This document shows positions 1 to 12,000 of a DNA stretch of 64,000 nucleotides, piece after piece. The position numbers and the translations under genes were made by a program. Source of the DNA: Syngnathus acus (lineage: Eukaryota; Chordata; Actinopteri; Syngnathiformes; Syngnathidae); the NCBI RefSeq assembly GCF_901709675.1, contig NC_051087.1:6937319-7001318 (forward strand). The letters are read 5' to 3'. The notes under the pieces are model-generated. The model saw nothing but the letters and a program-made list of their open reading frames with translations. It was not told the origin of the DNA and searched no databases. Position 1 is the stretch's first letter, and every line of letters begins with the position of its first letter.

Positions 1-2495
1 ACATTCAAGATGAAAGTTAGGGAGGAAGTGAAACAATGAGGGGATTGGATTGTGTTTGCAAAGAATGCAGGATGCAAGCAATGGTCAATATAGCTTTTTA
101 TTTCAGCAAATCATAGGTACACTGTAAAAAAAAAATGAAAGAAAAGAAAAACAAAAAAATAAATGCATCTGTATGGCCAGAAGCTTTAGACGCTAACCAA
201 GACAGTGTTAAGAATAGCTACAGTGTCTACTCTAAGCCAGTCAAGTTTGCAAGTAGAATTATTTATCAGAATTTCTTGATTTGAAGTGGAATTCCATGTT
301 AAGAGAGCCAAACCAAAAACTATTAGGGTCACAGATGGCACACGTTTAGAAATATCAAGACCTACTTGAAAAATAAACAGTTTAATGATCTAGACCACAA
401 TGTGTCCCACTGGGCACCCTACACTTGTTTATGATATTATACCATAAATTTCAAATAAAAATCAATAATAGGTTCTATGAGAAGAAAAAGAATGTCATAC
501 TTCTAGAGATACAATTTTTAGCTCATGTCGTCATCTTGAGCGCACATTTAAACGTGGGATGTGGGAGACGATGAATGTTTACATAGAATAAAAACATAAT
601 AATTGAGAACAGTGGCGTCATCATATGATATATATATATATATATATAGTATATATATATATATATACAATATATATATATATATATATAATCGCACAAT
701 TGTCTAGAACTGCGATTTATCACATTTTGCTATGTCTACTATTTTCTATGAAGCTTGTAACAGATATTCACTTCAATAAAACCTTGGAGTTCAATAAAAT
801 CATCCAATAGAAAGACAGTATATTTCTATTCAAAGACTGTTCTAATTGCGTTCTCTGATGCTTGAATACAATTCTTCTGTAAAATACAACTGTTGAACAA
901 AACAGACTCAGATTTACAGGCATTTTCTTCTTATAGACACAATTCTCAAAACTTCTTGCTTACACATTTAGTTCTGCCCATGAGCACCACTTTCCAGCAG
1001 AATTGATTTGTGAGGCCCTGTGGCGGTAACTTGACCGGGTATTTTGCTCTGAGATGATACTGCAAAGACACACAACTAATATGGCATTTGAGTTTGACTT
1101 TTTAAAATGTGCTTATTACTGTCAATTTCTCCTACAAGTGTCAAGCAAGTTAAACTGGAAAAAAATAAAAACATAGTTTGTCCATCTCTTTGTCAGTGAC
1201 TCCACGAGGTTTGGCTGCACATGTGAGCAAAGATTCTTATATCTTATAAATTAATCTCCAATCTCTTTTTTTTTTTTTCCATCTTCCCTCGTCAGTGTAC
1301 TAATGTATAAAATGTTTAAATCCAGCGGAATTAAACATCTTTAGCCCCTAAATAGCTTGTGTGCTTCTCTACATTGTAGCGATCCTACGAAAGAAAGGAG
1401 AACAGGAGCTACAGTATGAGAAATGCCAGACAGTAAAGTCCCTCTCACGTAATTTCCCGATCAGATCATCTTAAGCCACGTTCAGTCTATCACCTGTCCA
1501 TGCTAGAAAAAGGCACACCTTCACCTTTTCATCACCCCGCATGGCTGTGTGGCTCTTTTCCTGTGCAACACATTTCTTCTTTTCGAATTGAATAAGACCC
1601 CCAAAAAGAAAAACGCATAACATTTACTGTACAGCAGTTTTTTTTTTTTTCCCTCCTAAACTCAGTAAACATCTTTTATGTGATTTGTTGTTAGCCGTGC
1701 TTCAATCTGTACACGCTATTTTGAAGTTGGCCGCTGCAACGTCACGCAGCGTTTGAACATGCTACAACAAATCCTCTGTAATCATCCAACAATGGATTAG
1801 AAAAATACATCATCATTTTCACCCTCGACGCCTCTGGCTTTTTTCCCTCCCTCTAAGCACTAATCGGGAGCTGAGCCTTTTGAGATGATTTGTTTTTTTC
1901 TGTTTTTTTAAATATAGGTTTCCAACTCCATTTTTTGTCTCAACGCTTACAGCGTGTTTAACCCTGCTCGTTTTTCCACAGTCACAGTTACGAATGGAGA
2001 TGAAAAGAAACCTCAAGAGCGCAATATTCTCTTATCTACATCATCGACATCCCACCTATACACAGGAACATTAGATAAGGAGCAGGAGAGCGAGGGATAA
2101 AGAAGATGAAGAGGGAAATCTCTTAAATAGCGCGCCTCAGGCATCAACACTCTTGAGTGGTGTACAAGGACAGGACACACTAGAGGACACGCGTGTCCAA
2201 TGAAAGGGGAGCTTTTTGCACATGTGACCACATCCAAAGCACAGGATTGGCTATTTTTGTTGCCAACGGCACCCGAGGCGACAAATGCCATTAGCTAACA
2301 GTAGGGCGTAAAATGAAAAGAAAAATGAAACATCTTTTTTTTGCTATATAGGTAAAAACAAAGAATACACAGATTAGTCCTTAGGCTGTTAGTACAATGA
2401 AATATCTGCCTGGGGGGGTTGCCTAGAAACGTGCAGTTTGACCAAACAAACAGTTTCTCTTTTTTCTTTTCTTAAAAAAAAAGAATACAATAAAA
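1..2495 (-). other. spock3: spock3 3' UTR and downstream flank, no other gene seen
   Basis: On the minus strand this follows the spock3 stop codon. It is AT-rich with poly-T/poly-A runs and no recognisable exon. A minus-strand AATAAA lies at 97-102 (TTTATT on the plus strand) and could end a 3' UTR of about 2.4 kb, but nothing fixes the real cleavage site. Frames of 60-90 codons at 1819-2291 have no homology I recognise and are taken as chance. Confidence 0.45.
625..690. repeat. (TA)n microsatellite
   Basis: Imperfect TA dinucleotide array of about 66 bp with two short interruptions (GT and CA). It is self-complementary and could extrude as a hairpin. Confidence 0.95.
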
Positions 2496-2641
2496 TTACG
2501 ACAAATATTCATCGTCGTCGTCATCGTCGTCGTCCTCATCATCCATTCCAGCCTGCTCGTTGAGGACAAAGGAATCTTCATCGTCTTCGGTGATCATTGA
2601 GTCCCCGCTACCGAGATCTCCAGAAGACTCTAAAATCACAC
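2496..2641 (-). CDS. spock3: spock3 last coding exon, acidic C-terminus
   Basis: 146 nt, residues 342-389 plus stop. It begins GVILESSGDLGSGD, which contains Ser-Gly dipeptides flanked by acidic residues, the usual type of glycosaminoglycan attachment site in testicans. It ends in an Asp/Glu tract with eight consecutive Asp and the end EYLS. There is no YIW end like that of SPOCK1. The Asp run is written in GAC/GAT triplets, i.e. a coding trinucleotide repeat. Confidence 0.94.
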
Positions 2642-5600
2642 CTAAAAACAGAGAACAATCCAAAATGTCACAAGTGACTAAACGTTTCTGTGCGTGAAAG
2701 CAATCTTCCGAAAGTTTGATTTGAAATGAATACAAAACACAGCTAGCGTGACTCCCCGAAGCTCAGCAAACCAGCCAAGAAACGAGCTGGAGCAGAAGTT
2801 GCTCCATCATTTATTTAAGCTTTGTTTTCTAGTTAGCGAAGCAAACTAGCTTCTGCCTGCATACAGACAAACTTCATCCAAACATTCACAATAGTCGTGA
2901 CACTATTAACTAACCGATTAATCGGCTGTCCGACACATTGGTGCTCTCTAAAAAATGTTGATCATTTCCTAAACAGTGGTAGCTTGACTTTTGAGTTAAT
3001 TTCCAAGTTCCATGAGTGACCTTAGACGCACCTATATACCTCCTAACTTTTGATACAATGCTCGATTTTTATTTTTTTTTATATTCTCAAAGCCACTAAA
3101 ATTAAATCCCGTGCTACTTATTTCTTATTCTTTCTTAACTAAGCAGAAGTAAGTTTTTCAATTTCCAAACTTTTTTATCCTTGGAGGTGTTTGAATGCAC
3201 TCCCGTTCTCAGTTCCCTCACATGACTTTACCTACCGCAGTCAGCCGGGCCATGGGTGCGCGAGCCGGCCAGCTCGTTGCCATAGCGATCCACACACCAA
3301 CACTGACCGCTGCTGCTGTGGCACTGGTGCGAGCGGTAGTATCCGTCCTCGTCGCAGGAGGGCAGATACTGGCCTGTGAGACGAGAGCCAAAACACACAA
3401 TGATTGGAGGAAGCAGCGTGATTGTCAGCATGGGTGTGTGCGTTAGTTTGTGCTTACCGAGTAGCTTTTTTCCCACTTGCTTCTTGCCGATGGATGACAG
3501 CTCAGCTTTACAAGGGGAGTCTGAAAGGCGACGAGGAGGGACTGTGGTTACAAACTGCACACGTCTGCCTTACTAAAAAGGCTCCGTTGGTGTGAACTTT
3601 GTGATACTGTTTGTGTTCCTTTATTTTCTACAGCAGTCGAAGTCAGCAAAGTTTTCCAGTGTTGTGCTTCAAATTTGGAAGTGAGTCTATGTGACATGCG
3701 AGTGTTTTATTACACCAAAAAAAAAAAAGTTAACCTAATAATCAAACGGAATTACATTCTAACAAGTGATATTTATTACCTGTGTACCTCTGGAAACAGG
3801 TACACCACTCAGAGCTGGAAATAACTTTATCAGAGCGTGTATCGCAAGACTTGAAGAAGACGTCGGAGCAAGGCTCATTCCTGTCCACGTAGAGGCTCTT
3901 GATCTCTGATTGGTCCAGTTGGAGGTCAAAGTTTGTGTCGAGGCGAGAGAACATCCATCCGAGAGGATCTTTGCATACAGGTAATGCCCCAACCTCAAAT
4001 TCTGGGAGTGACAAATAATCTGATATTATGTACAGTATTTAATTCAAACAATTAATTAAGAGGATACACGTAAATGTTGCCACTCACTGTTCTTCTGGAT
4101 CTTTCTGTTCTGGTTGCCATTGTCATGTAGCACTCTAAACCAGTCTCTCAGTCGACCCACCGCCTCTTTGAGTTCAGACTCGCTGCACACTGAGAGAGAA
4201 CAACAGTAATGATTAATGATGCTGCTTTATTGCCTCGCTCCTTCCTTTTGGTGGCTAAGAGGCGACGGAATCACTTCAGGTGATCAATGAGCTTGAAAAA
4301 GGGGCCAGGATATCATTTGCCTGTTCATCCTGATCATGCACCACAGTATCCATCTTTTTAGAGCCTGTACGTGTGTGGGTGGGTCTCACCTTTCCGCTCT
4401 GTGGAGCTCTCTTCAGGCTGAGTGGGGCAAGGACACATGCCAGGGCACTTGATAGTCATCTTCTTGCCAGTGATGCATGCCTGGTAGTCTAACTTGCACT
4501 AATGCAATGAAACAGTAGAAGGAGAAAACTGTGAGTCACATTATGAGGAAAGTAATGTGAATCCCCTGTTTCTTCTTAGTTTATATGTACAAGGGGTGGG
4601 GATCGCCGAAAAGTCCCGATACAATATTATTGCAATATTTTGCCAATTATGACAACATACTGATGGTGCAGAAATTCTGCAATGCAATCACGATATCTAT
4701 GTAATTGAAGAAGGAACAGTAGCCTACTGTCTCAAAGTCTTGGGCACCACTGTCTTGCTGTAATAAACTTGACTTCTATAATTCATTGAGCTGGTTGAAC
4801 TTTGAGCCAGGGAAGAAACATTTGTGGAAGGTCACAAGTTTGTTTGTTAGCTTTGCCACAAAAGGTGAAAAGAAATTTCTCTACCCCTTCATTCAAATCC
4901 TCAACAGCACCATTCCTAGTAATGAATGAGTAATTTATTTACTAATTTTGCACAACTACTGTCATAACATCTGCACTTGGTTGTTGAAGGAACAAAACAA
5001 TGATCAACTCCACTTTTGTGGGTGTTGTGACAAATAAAACGAGGACAAATAAAACTGAGTGGCAAGTCGCGCAGCACTAAGGCGTAAAAAAACAACAACC
5101 TAATTCTGTTGGTTGGAGTCTAAAAGGGAAAAATGATTTGACCTGCAGTCAAACAACGTACAAACACTTTCGCACAAAACCCTTCTGGCAGCATCATTCT
5201 GCTCAATTGAACACCGGCAATGAAACAGGAGTTGAGAACATACAGTCCCAGCAATACGAATATTAGAAACAGAATGCCGAATCGATTAATTAGTCATTAG
5301 TCCCCGTAGGCAAAATGAAGTCATCCAAAGTTACAATATAGAGATTTTGTTACACCGCTGAGTGCACTCGATGGTACCTTGGTGGAGTAGGTGTGACCAT
5401 CGGTTCCACAAACAGGGGAAGGGTGGATCACGGGGCAAGGTTTGCACTTGGAACCAGGACTCTGGTACACACTGGCATCTTTAAAGCTGGAGAAGATCAA
5501 CACGGTGATAAGGAAGGTCAAATTGAAGATTTGTGTGTGTGTGTGGTTATATTCTCATTTGGTATCTATGTATTGCGATGAATGAGAATGAGAAATGAGG

Positions 5601-5963
5601 TCAGCATGGCGTTGCTGTCCTCAGTCTTGTCTGCAGTGTCCCCACCAAACACACACAACAAACTCATCATATTCAAGGCCCATTCACATAACTTGGCAGA
5701 CTTTTGCATCAGTACTGTGGTAATTGGACTCAACAGCCGCCGTCACGAGGGAGCCGAGCAACCAGTAGAGGAGTCGCAAACATCGGAAAAGCGCTCTGGT
5801 CTAAGCGCTTTCCTGCCACTTAAATAAGTGAAGAGACAACACAGCAGGCTGCTATGGAGCCATGGCAAGTAATAAAAAGTTGATTTGCTGCTGATGCGCC
5901 AACATTCATCTTTCATTTGCAGCTTTGTCATATGGAAACATCTGACTGCAATTAACATGACCA

Positions 5964-6036
<73 letters not shown>

Positions 6037-9000
6037 GTTGATTACCTAGCCCTCCTCTGGCTGACACAAGTGGCTGTTTTGTAGTCCTCAGCCACACACA
6101 CCTTGTGGCGGCCACATTTGATCTTCAGACACGGGTCTTTGGCGGGATCAAGGCCTACAAACACAAAAAGAACTCTTTTAAGTGTGTATATTTTGAATTT
6201 GCTCGGTCCTCTTTCCAAGAGAGGCTTCTAGAAACAATAAACACACGGAAGCAAGGAGAGAATAATCTCCTAGGATTAAATGTTCGTTTTGTTCTTTCCC
6301 AGATGCGTCAGCAATTCTTTAGACAAAGCATGTACTTTCATTTTGATCCTTCCGAGCCGCATGGATATGTGTGAGACATCTGTTTGCGCACGGTAATTCG
6401 AGCCACTAATGTCTCTCCCACGCCAAACCTAAATCCGTAATACCGTAAGTATCCTTAACGCTAAAAACAGACGGAACTCGTTATAGATGCCACGCCTGAC
6501 CTCACATCAGTGCGGAGACTCGTTCAACTGATCTGGTAGCAGCCGACGGTGACGTCGAGCTTTTAAGATCGCAGATCTGCATTTGGTACGTACTCCACAT
6601 GTAGAGAGAGGATCTGAGGCCCCGAACTGATCTGAGAACAGTTTGTGAGCGACCTCTCCGCTAAAGAACCTTAGGGTAATCCCTGAGCAGCTTTGCTAGA
6701 TTACACAGCCTCCATCCTCCAACGCACTCTCTAATACTATTGTTTCCCTGTCATGTCCAGTGTGGACATGATGTGTTCGAGGTTACACTTGTGACTTTTA
6801 CGCGCTGGTGTCCTAGTGGGCTTGGGATGCAAGTATGCATTTATCACCCTCTTTACTACAATGGCGAATCAAGGTGAATGGAGGGATAAAAATGATGTTG
6901 CCGCTGTCATTTACTTTTATTCGATGATTAGTCGGCTGAGGATAAAAGGGGAGATAGCCCATCGTGTGTCAGATGACAAACGGCCACGACGACGAACGGT
7001 ACATTTCAATTTGAGAGCAAATGAAGTGCATGTGACTGAGCAAGCAGCATCTCTTCATTGCCATTAAGTCTTTCTATCCAGGCATGTTGGCTGGCTTCAT
7101 TAGATAAGCAAGCCAACACAACTGAGGAGGAGAAATTAGACTTTCATTCCTTTTTTCGGCTTCCTTTAATCCTGCCAGCAGACACAAAATACCACAATAG
7201 GTTTTGCTACATGTTCAGAATAATGAAAAATAACACTGTATTGTATAAATAATACACAATTAAACAATAACAGAGAATTAAAAAAGGGTTATTTAAACTG
7301 AAATTACTGTATGGTGGGACAAAGCGAAAGTCCTGACAAGCGTTGTTTCATTGAAGGGGCGGGGCCTAGTGAGTGACAACAGAAACTTGGCAGGCTCTGG
7401 GAATGAGTTTTGGCCTTCAGTCGCACCTTGCAAATGTTCACTCTCCTTTTTTTTACTTGAGTGGTGGCCCGCAAAAAAAAAAAGAAAATGTGGAGTATAA
7501 TGTCGCAGGGTTCATCGTTAATGAATATTCACTAAGATATCATGTTTGCCCCTGAATTTCAGTCTTTTTATTGCTCATTTTTTAACCAACTACTTTCAGG
7601 TAGTGTGATGTCACAAGAGTGACTCAACAGTACAGTCACAAGAAATGAACCTCCAGGCTGAATAAAATACAGATAGAAATGCCTTACTATCCCTAAGTGG
7701 TCCATCAGAGAAAGTTTTCTGTGCGGGGGTGACGTGCTAAAGCCTCATGTTGTCGACAGCCTTATTTTCCTTGCCATAAAATGTTTATTAAAACTAGGCA
7801 ACCAAACTGGCATGTACTGGCAATTCTTTTTATTGAAGAGAGGGAAATTCTATTGAAAATTTGGAGGTGGGAAAAAAGCTAGGATTTAATTTTAGGGTAA
7901 TTTTGCCCAACCCTAGTAACAATTATACCCTACAAATGTGTGTGTGTATACATGGAACTGTGAAAAAAAAATCATTGTGGGTATTCCATTGATACTGACC
8001 TTGATCAAAGGGCTTGGAGGGCGTCCATGTTCCCGGCTCCTGAAACAAGGTAACATGAACAATAAGGACACCGCTTAAAATAGACTTCTTAGACACACGT
8101 ATATAAACATGAGCAATTCAATGCAGATGAAAGGATCTATACGAACCTCTACTTCCTTTAGGGAAGGCATGATAGAAAAAGAGCAAAAGGAAATCATTTT
8201 GTTAGTGGTTTCTTTATCAGAGAAATGGATGAGAGTGTCGGTGAGCATCAATCACCAACGCTCAGGGCACGCGTGTGTTCAGCAAAGATAATGCTCTGAC
8301 GTGAGCGTAGCGCGGAGAATCTCATCAAACTGAACAGCTAAAAAAAAAAAAAAGCAAACATTGGATAACATGACTAACAATAGCTTATAGAAAACACTAT
8401 AAACGATAGGGTTAGTTGTGTATGTTTTTTGTGAGACCATTTCAAACCTTTTGCAGCGTGTCAAATACAAGAACATGTTTTTAAATCGTAGGCCACATAA
8501 GCACTGACTAACAAAGATCAGCGTGTTCCCACAACGTGACTAACTGTGTGACCTAAACGTAATGTGATTAATCAGCAGGAGCTGCCTGATGAAACGTTTC
8601 CTGAAAACAAATGTTTTGGTCACATTAAATGTATATTATTAGATAGCACGGATTGCAAATGCGCAAACTACTTTTCTGTGACTTTATTTCAGGCCATGCA
8701 AATCAAAGTGAAAAGGAAAGGTTAAACAGCATTCCCCCTCTTCTGAAGATGCAAAGCTCTTAAAGGAAAAACAACCCAGGTAAGGAAATTATTTTCAGGT
8801 GTTTGTATTAATTAGAATTTTTTTCGGTATTTCGGTTTTGGCCTCGCCTCAGGTTCCTCATTTTGAGTTTCGGCCATGAATTTTCATTTCGGGGCATTAT
8901 AATGTATCATTCAGTATGTTTATCTCTTCACTGGATTAAGAAAGAATTGTTTTATTCAAAACTACTTACCCAACCACTAACTCAAAAAAAAATATTGCAT

Positions 9001-12000
9001 ATTAGCATAAAAATACTTTGCAAGTGGTCTGTCTATACATAAATGAATACGTATGTGTGCTGGTGTGTTGTTTTCTTTCTTTCCAAAGGATGACATTTTA
9101 ATGTCAAGTATTCCTCCTCTTTCCCTCATGCCCCCCTTCTGTGATGTCAAGAGGGGGCAAGTCTTTCTTTTTTTTTTTGTTCTTATTACTGCCTCCTTGT
9201 ACTTTATTGCTGATGCAATTGTGCCACACTTTTCATCTTTTCCCTCCCTCTACAAGGTCATCATATTACATTACAAAGAGATGAATTCAAGTCAGGAGGT
9301 ACTGTAATATGCATAGATGAGGAAAACATTGCATAATGGAGGCCAGGACCTTCGTCAGAACAGCAAAACAACCAAAAAATGCTCTTTCTTGGTCTGATTC
9401 ATTCTTTGTTCAAGAAACAAACAACATACAGAATCATCATCAAAACAGTTGTTGTGCAGACAGACAGATGAGTGGATAAATGTGCCTCACAGTACTCATG
9501 CAATCACCTGTTTACTTTTGCCAAAACAGAGAAAAGCCAAAGTCAGCTATGGCTGATCTAATTGCTTCCTGAGTGTCTAAATATAGAACATATTCACTTT
9601 ATTGCTCCATCTCCTTTCAACCTCTGTCACCCTCTCTCTCCACCTCTCTCTCTCTCTCTCTCTCTCTCGTACTCAACAGTCTTCTCTCATCATTTGCACA
9701 TACGCACACAAACCAAATACTGTGACTCTCAAGACCTATTAGCGCTTCTCATCTATTTTGCACTTGTGATAAAAACGACAGCTCGAGAAAAATGTTACAT
9801 TTACTAACCGCTTCTATCACCTTTGTTTCCATCTACTGTATTCAGAATAGATCCCCCCCCACTCCTTCCATCCATTGCTAATTATGCCCTAATGGCTTCC
9901 TCCTCTCTATTTTCCATTTTAATGTTCAACAAGAGAAATGCTCAGGTTTTCCCTGTACTCGGCCCGTCTGGTTCAAGCACGCACTCACTGACGCACGCAC
10001 AGATCAACAATGAGGTGCTCTCAAGTGGAAAAAGGCCTCGAGGTCGCTACCTTCGTTGCATCGTTCCCAATCCACAAACTAAAGGAGATTTTGTGCTCCA
10101 ATGCAAATTAAGCTTTTATTACTCTTTAACTTTCTCAGTTTGCTGAAAAGTAATAAATCAATACGGTGATTGAGGGCGGGTTGCCAGCACTGTGCAATGA
10201 TCAAATATTTGCACCTTCTAAACCAGCAGAAATTTCTGCTCAAGGAACATGTCTTGTTGTAAGTAGTGGTTTGCTTTCTGTACTAGAAATCTACTACCAG
10301 AAATGAAGAGACCGCTTTTAAAGATGTGCTCTATGAGCAAACAAGCAATAATGTGTCCGACAAGACGTGTCACGCTCTATATCAGACCTCATTTTTGGGG
10401 CTTTCCCAACCTTCCACAGCAGCTAATCACTGAACTCGATTCTACAAAGTCTAAAAATTGAGATGCGGCTCAGAGAGCCCCAGGCGCTCTCCCAACAGGA
10501 GTTCCATTAAATCAGTGGCCAAGATCCTATCTTGTGCACTTAGCAGGAGGCCCACTTATGGTTGTAAAGATAAAGGTCAGACGGTATATGCTTGAAATAA
10601 CATTTAAATCAAGTAAAGCCTATTATAGAATATGTGCAAATACAGTAAGAATAAAATGTGCTTGAGAAACTCTTTTCGATTGACTGCAAGTGTTGTTTTG
10701 TCCTGTTTGAAATGAATCCAAATAGCAAAATGAGAAAAATTGCATTAAATATGACTTATTAGCATGGTAACATTTGACTTTTGTGTCTGTTGCTAGGAAA
10801 CATCTGTGATTCTGTCCATTGATTTATGTGAACAGGAAGTTCCCGGAGCGTTGCAAGCCGTCACGTGACTACTGAAAATACAATTCAAAGAAATCTTTAA
10901 GTGCAAGCAGATGGAATCTTCCTGCGGTCTTCAAATACGAGACCATGTGACTGATGTCATACACAATCACAATTCCTCTTTGTTTTTTGGCTTTCAACGC
11001 ACATTTCCACTTGAATTGTTTTATGTGTGATACACAAAGTAGAAAACAATTTTAAGAAAACAAGAACTGTCTTGTAAAATTAGTGATGCGGTCTTAAAGG
11101 AATCTAAGCCTCTGCTTTAATTTCTCTCCTTGATACGAAATATCTCACGAGGGGAGATTCTGAGAAAAATGCAACTTCATTTGTGCAGCATGAAAGGCCA
11201 AGACCCGCCCATTAAATGTGATGGGAGTGAAAAGTGTGCTATTTTCATTGCATTGTTTTTAACCACATGCATGTACACAATATTTTCAGCAAGTACGAGC
11301 AAGTCCGAATCATTGCTGCTTGTTGAAGCCAGAAACATGCATTCCAACTAAAATGCATAACATTCTATTTTCACTGGATGCATTATATAAAATTGGGTAC
11401 ACTGCAGTCTCAAATACACATACTGAATCTTTGTTTCTTATCTAAGCCAGCAACTTGTGGTGAAACATAAATAAATAAAATGTTTCTCCACAAGATAGCA
11501 GAAGGTAGTTACACTGTGTATCAACTTATTTTTGTTTCCTGGTGTGCTGTGAATGTTTGTTATTTATAATTTAGAACACATTATGTACTTGGTTTAGTCA
11601 AGTTTAGATAACACGTAAATCTGTACACCTTTAATAGCCTAAACCTACCCAACAGACTACCAAATTTTAGTTTTGCACTTTTTCCATGGCATAATTATAC
11701 CCAGTACAGTATAAAATTGTTGTTAATAGATACGTGTACTATACGGAAATATGTGTACTAGTCTTAGTTAATTGCGCCACAGCGCCATTAAATAACAGCA
11801 GCCAATTCTGGAACTGACAGACTGATAACAAAGGAGCGTTTTGGGTGGACTAGACACTATTTTATTTGGGTTAAATCCTTTAAATTGAGGTTCCGCCGAG
11901 TAGGAATATTTGCCATGGCTGAAAGAAATCTTAGTTATTTCTTGGAGCCTACTGCTTCAATCTACCATACGGCAACCACAATAACAAGCAACGTATTGTT

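Noticed and set aside
8279-8340. Apparent minus-strand exon after an AG near the candidate microexon
   Set aside because: It does not encode testican sequence and its phase does not fit. The 8000-8039 and 6046-6154 exons join perfectly without it.
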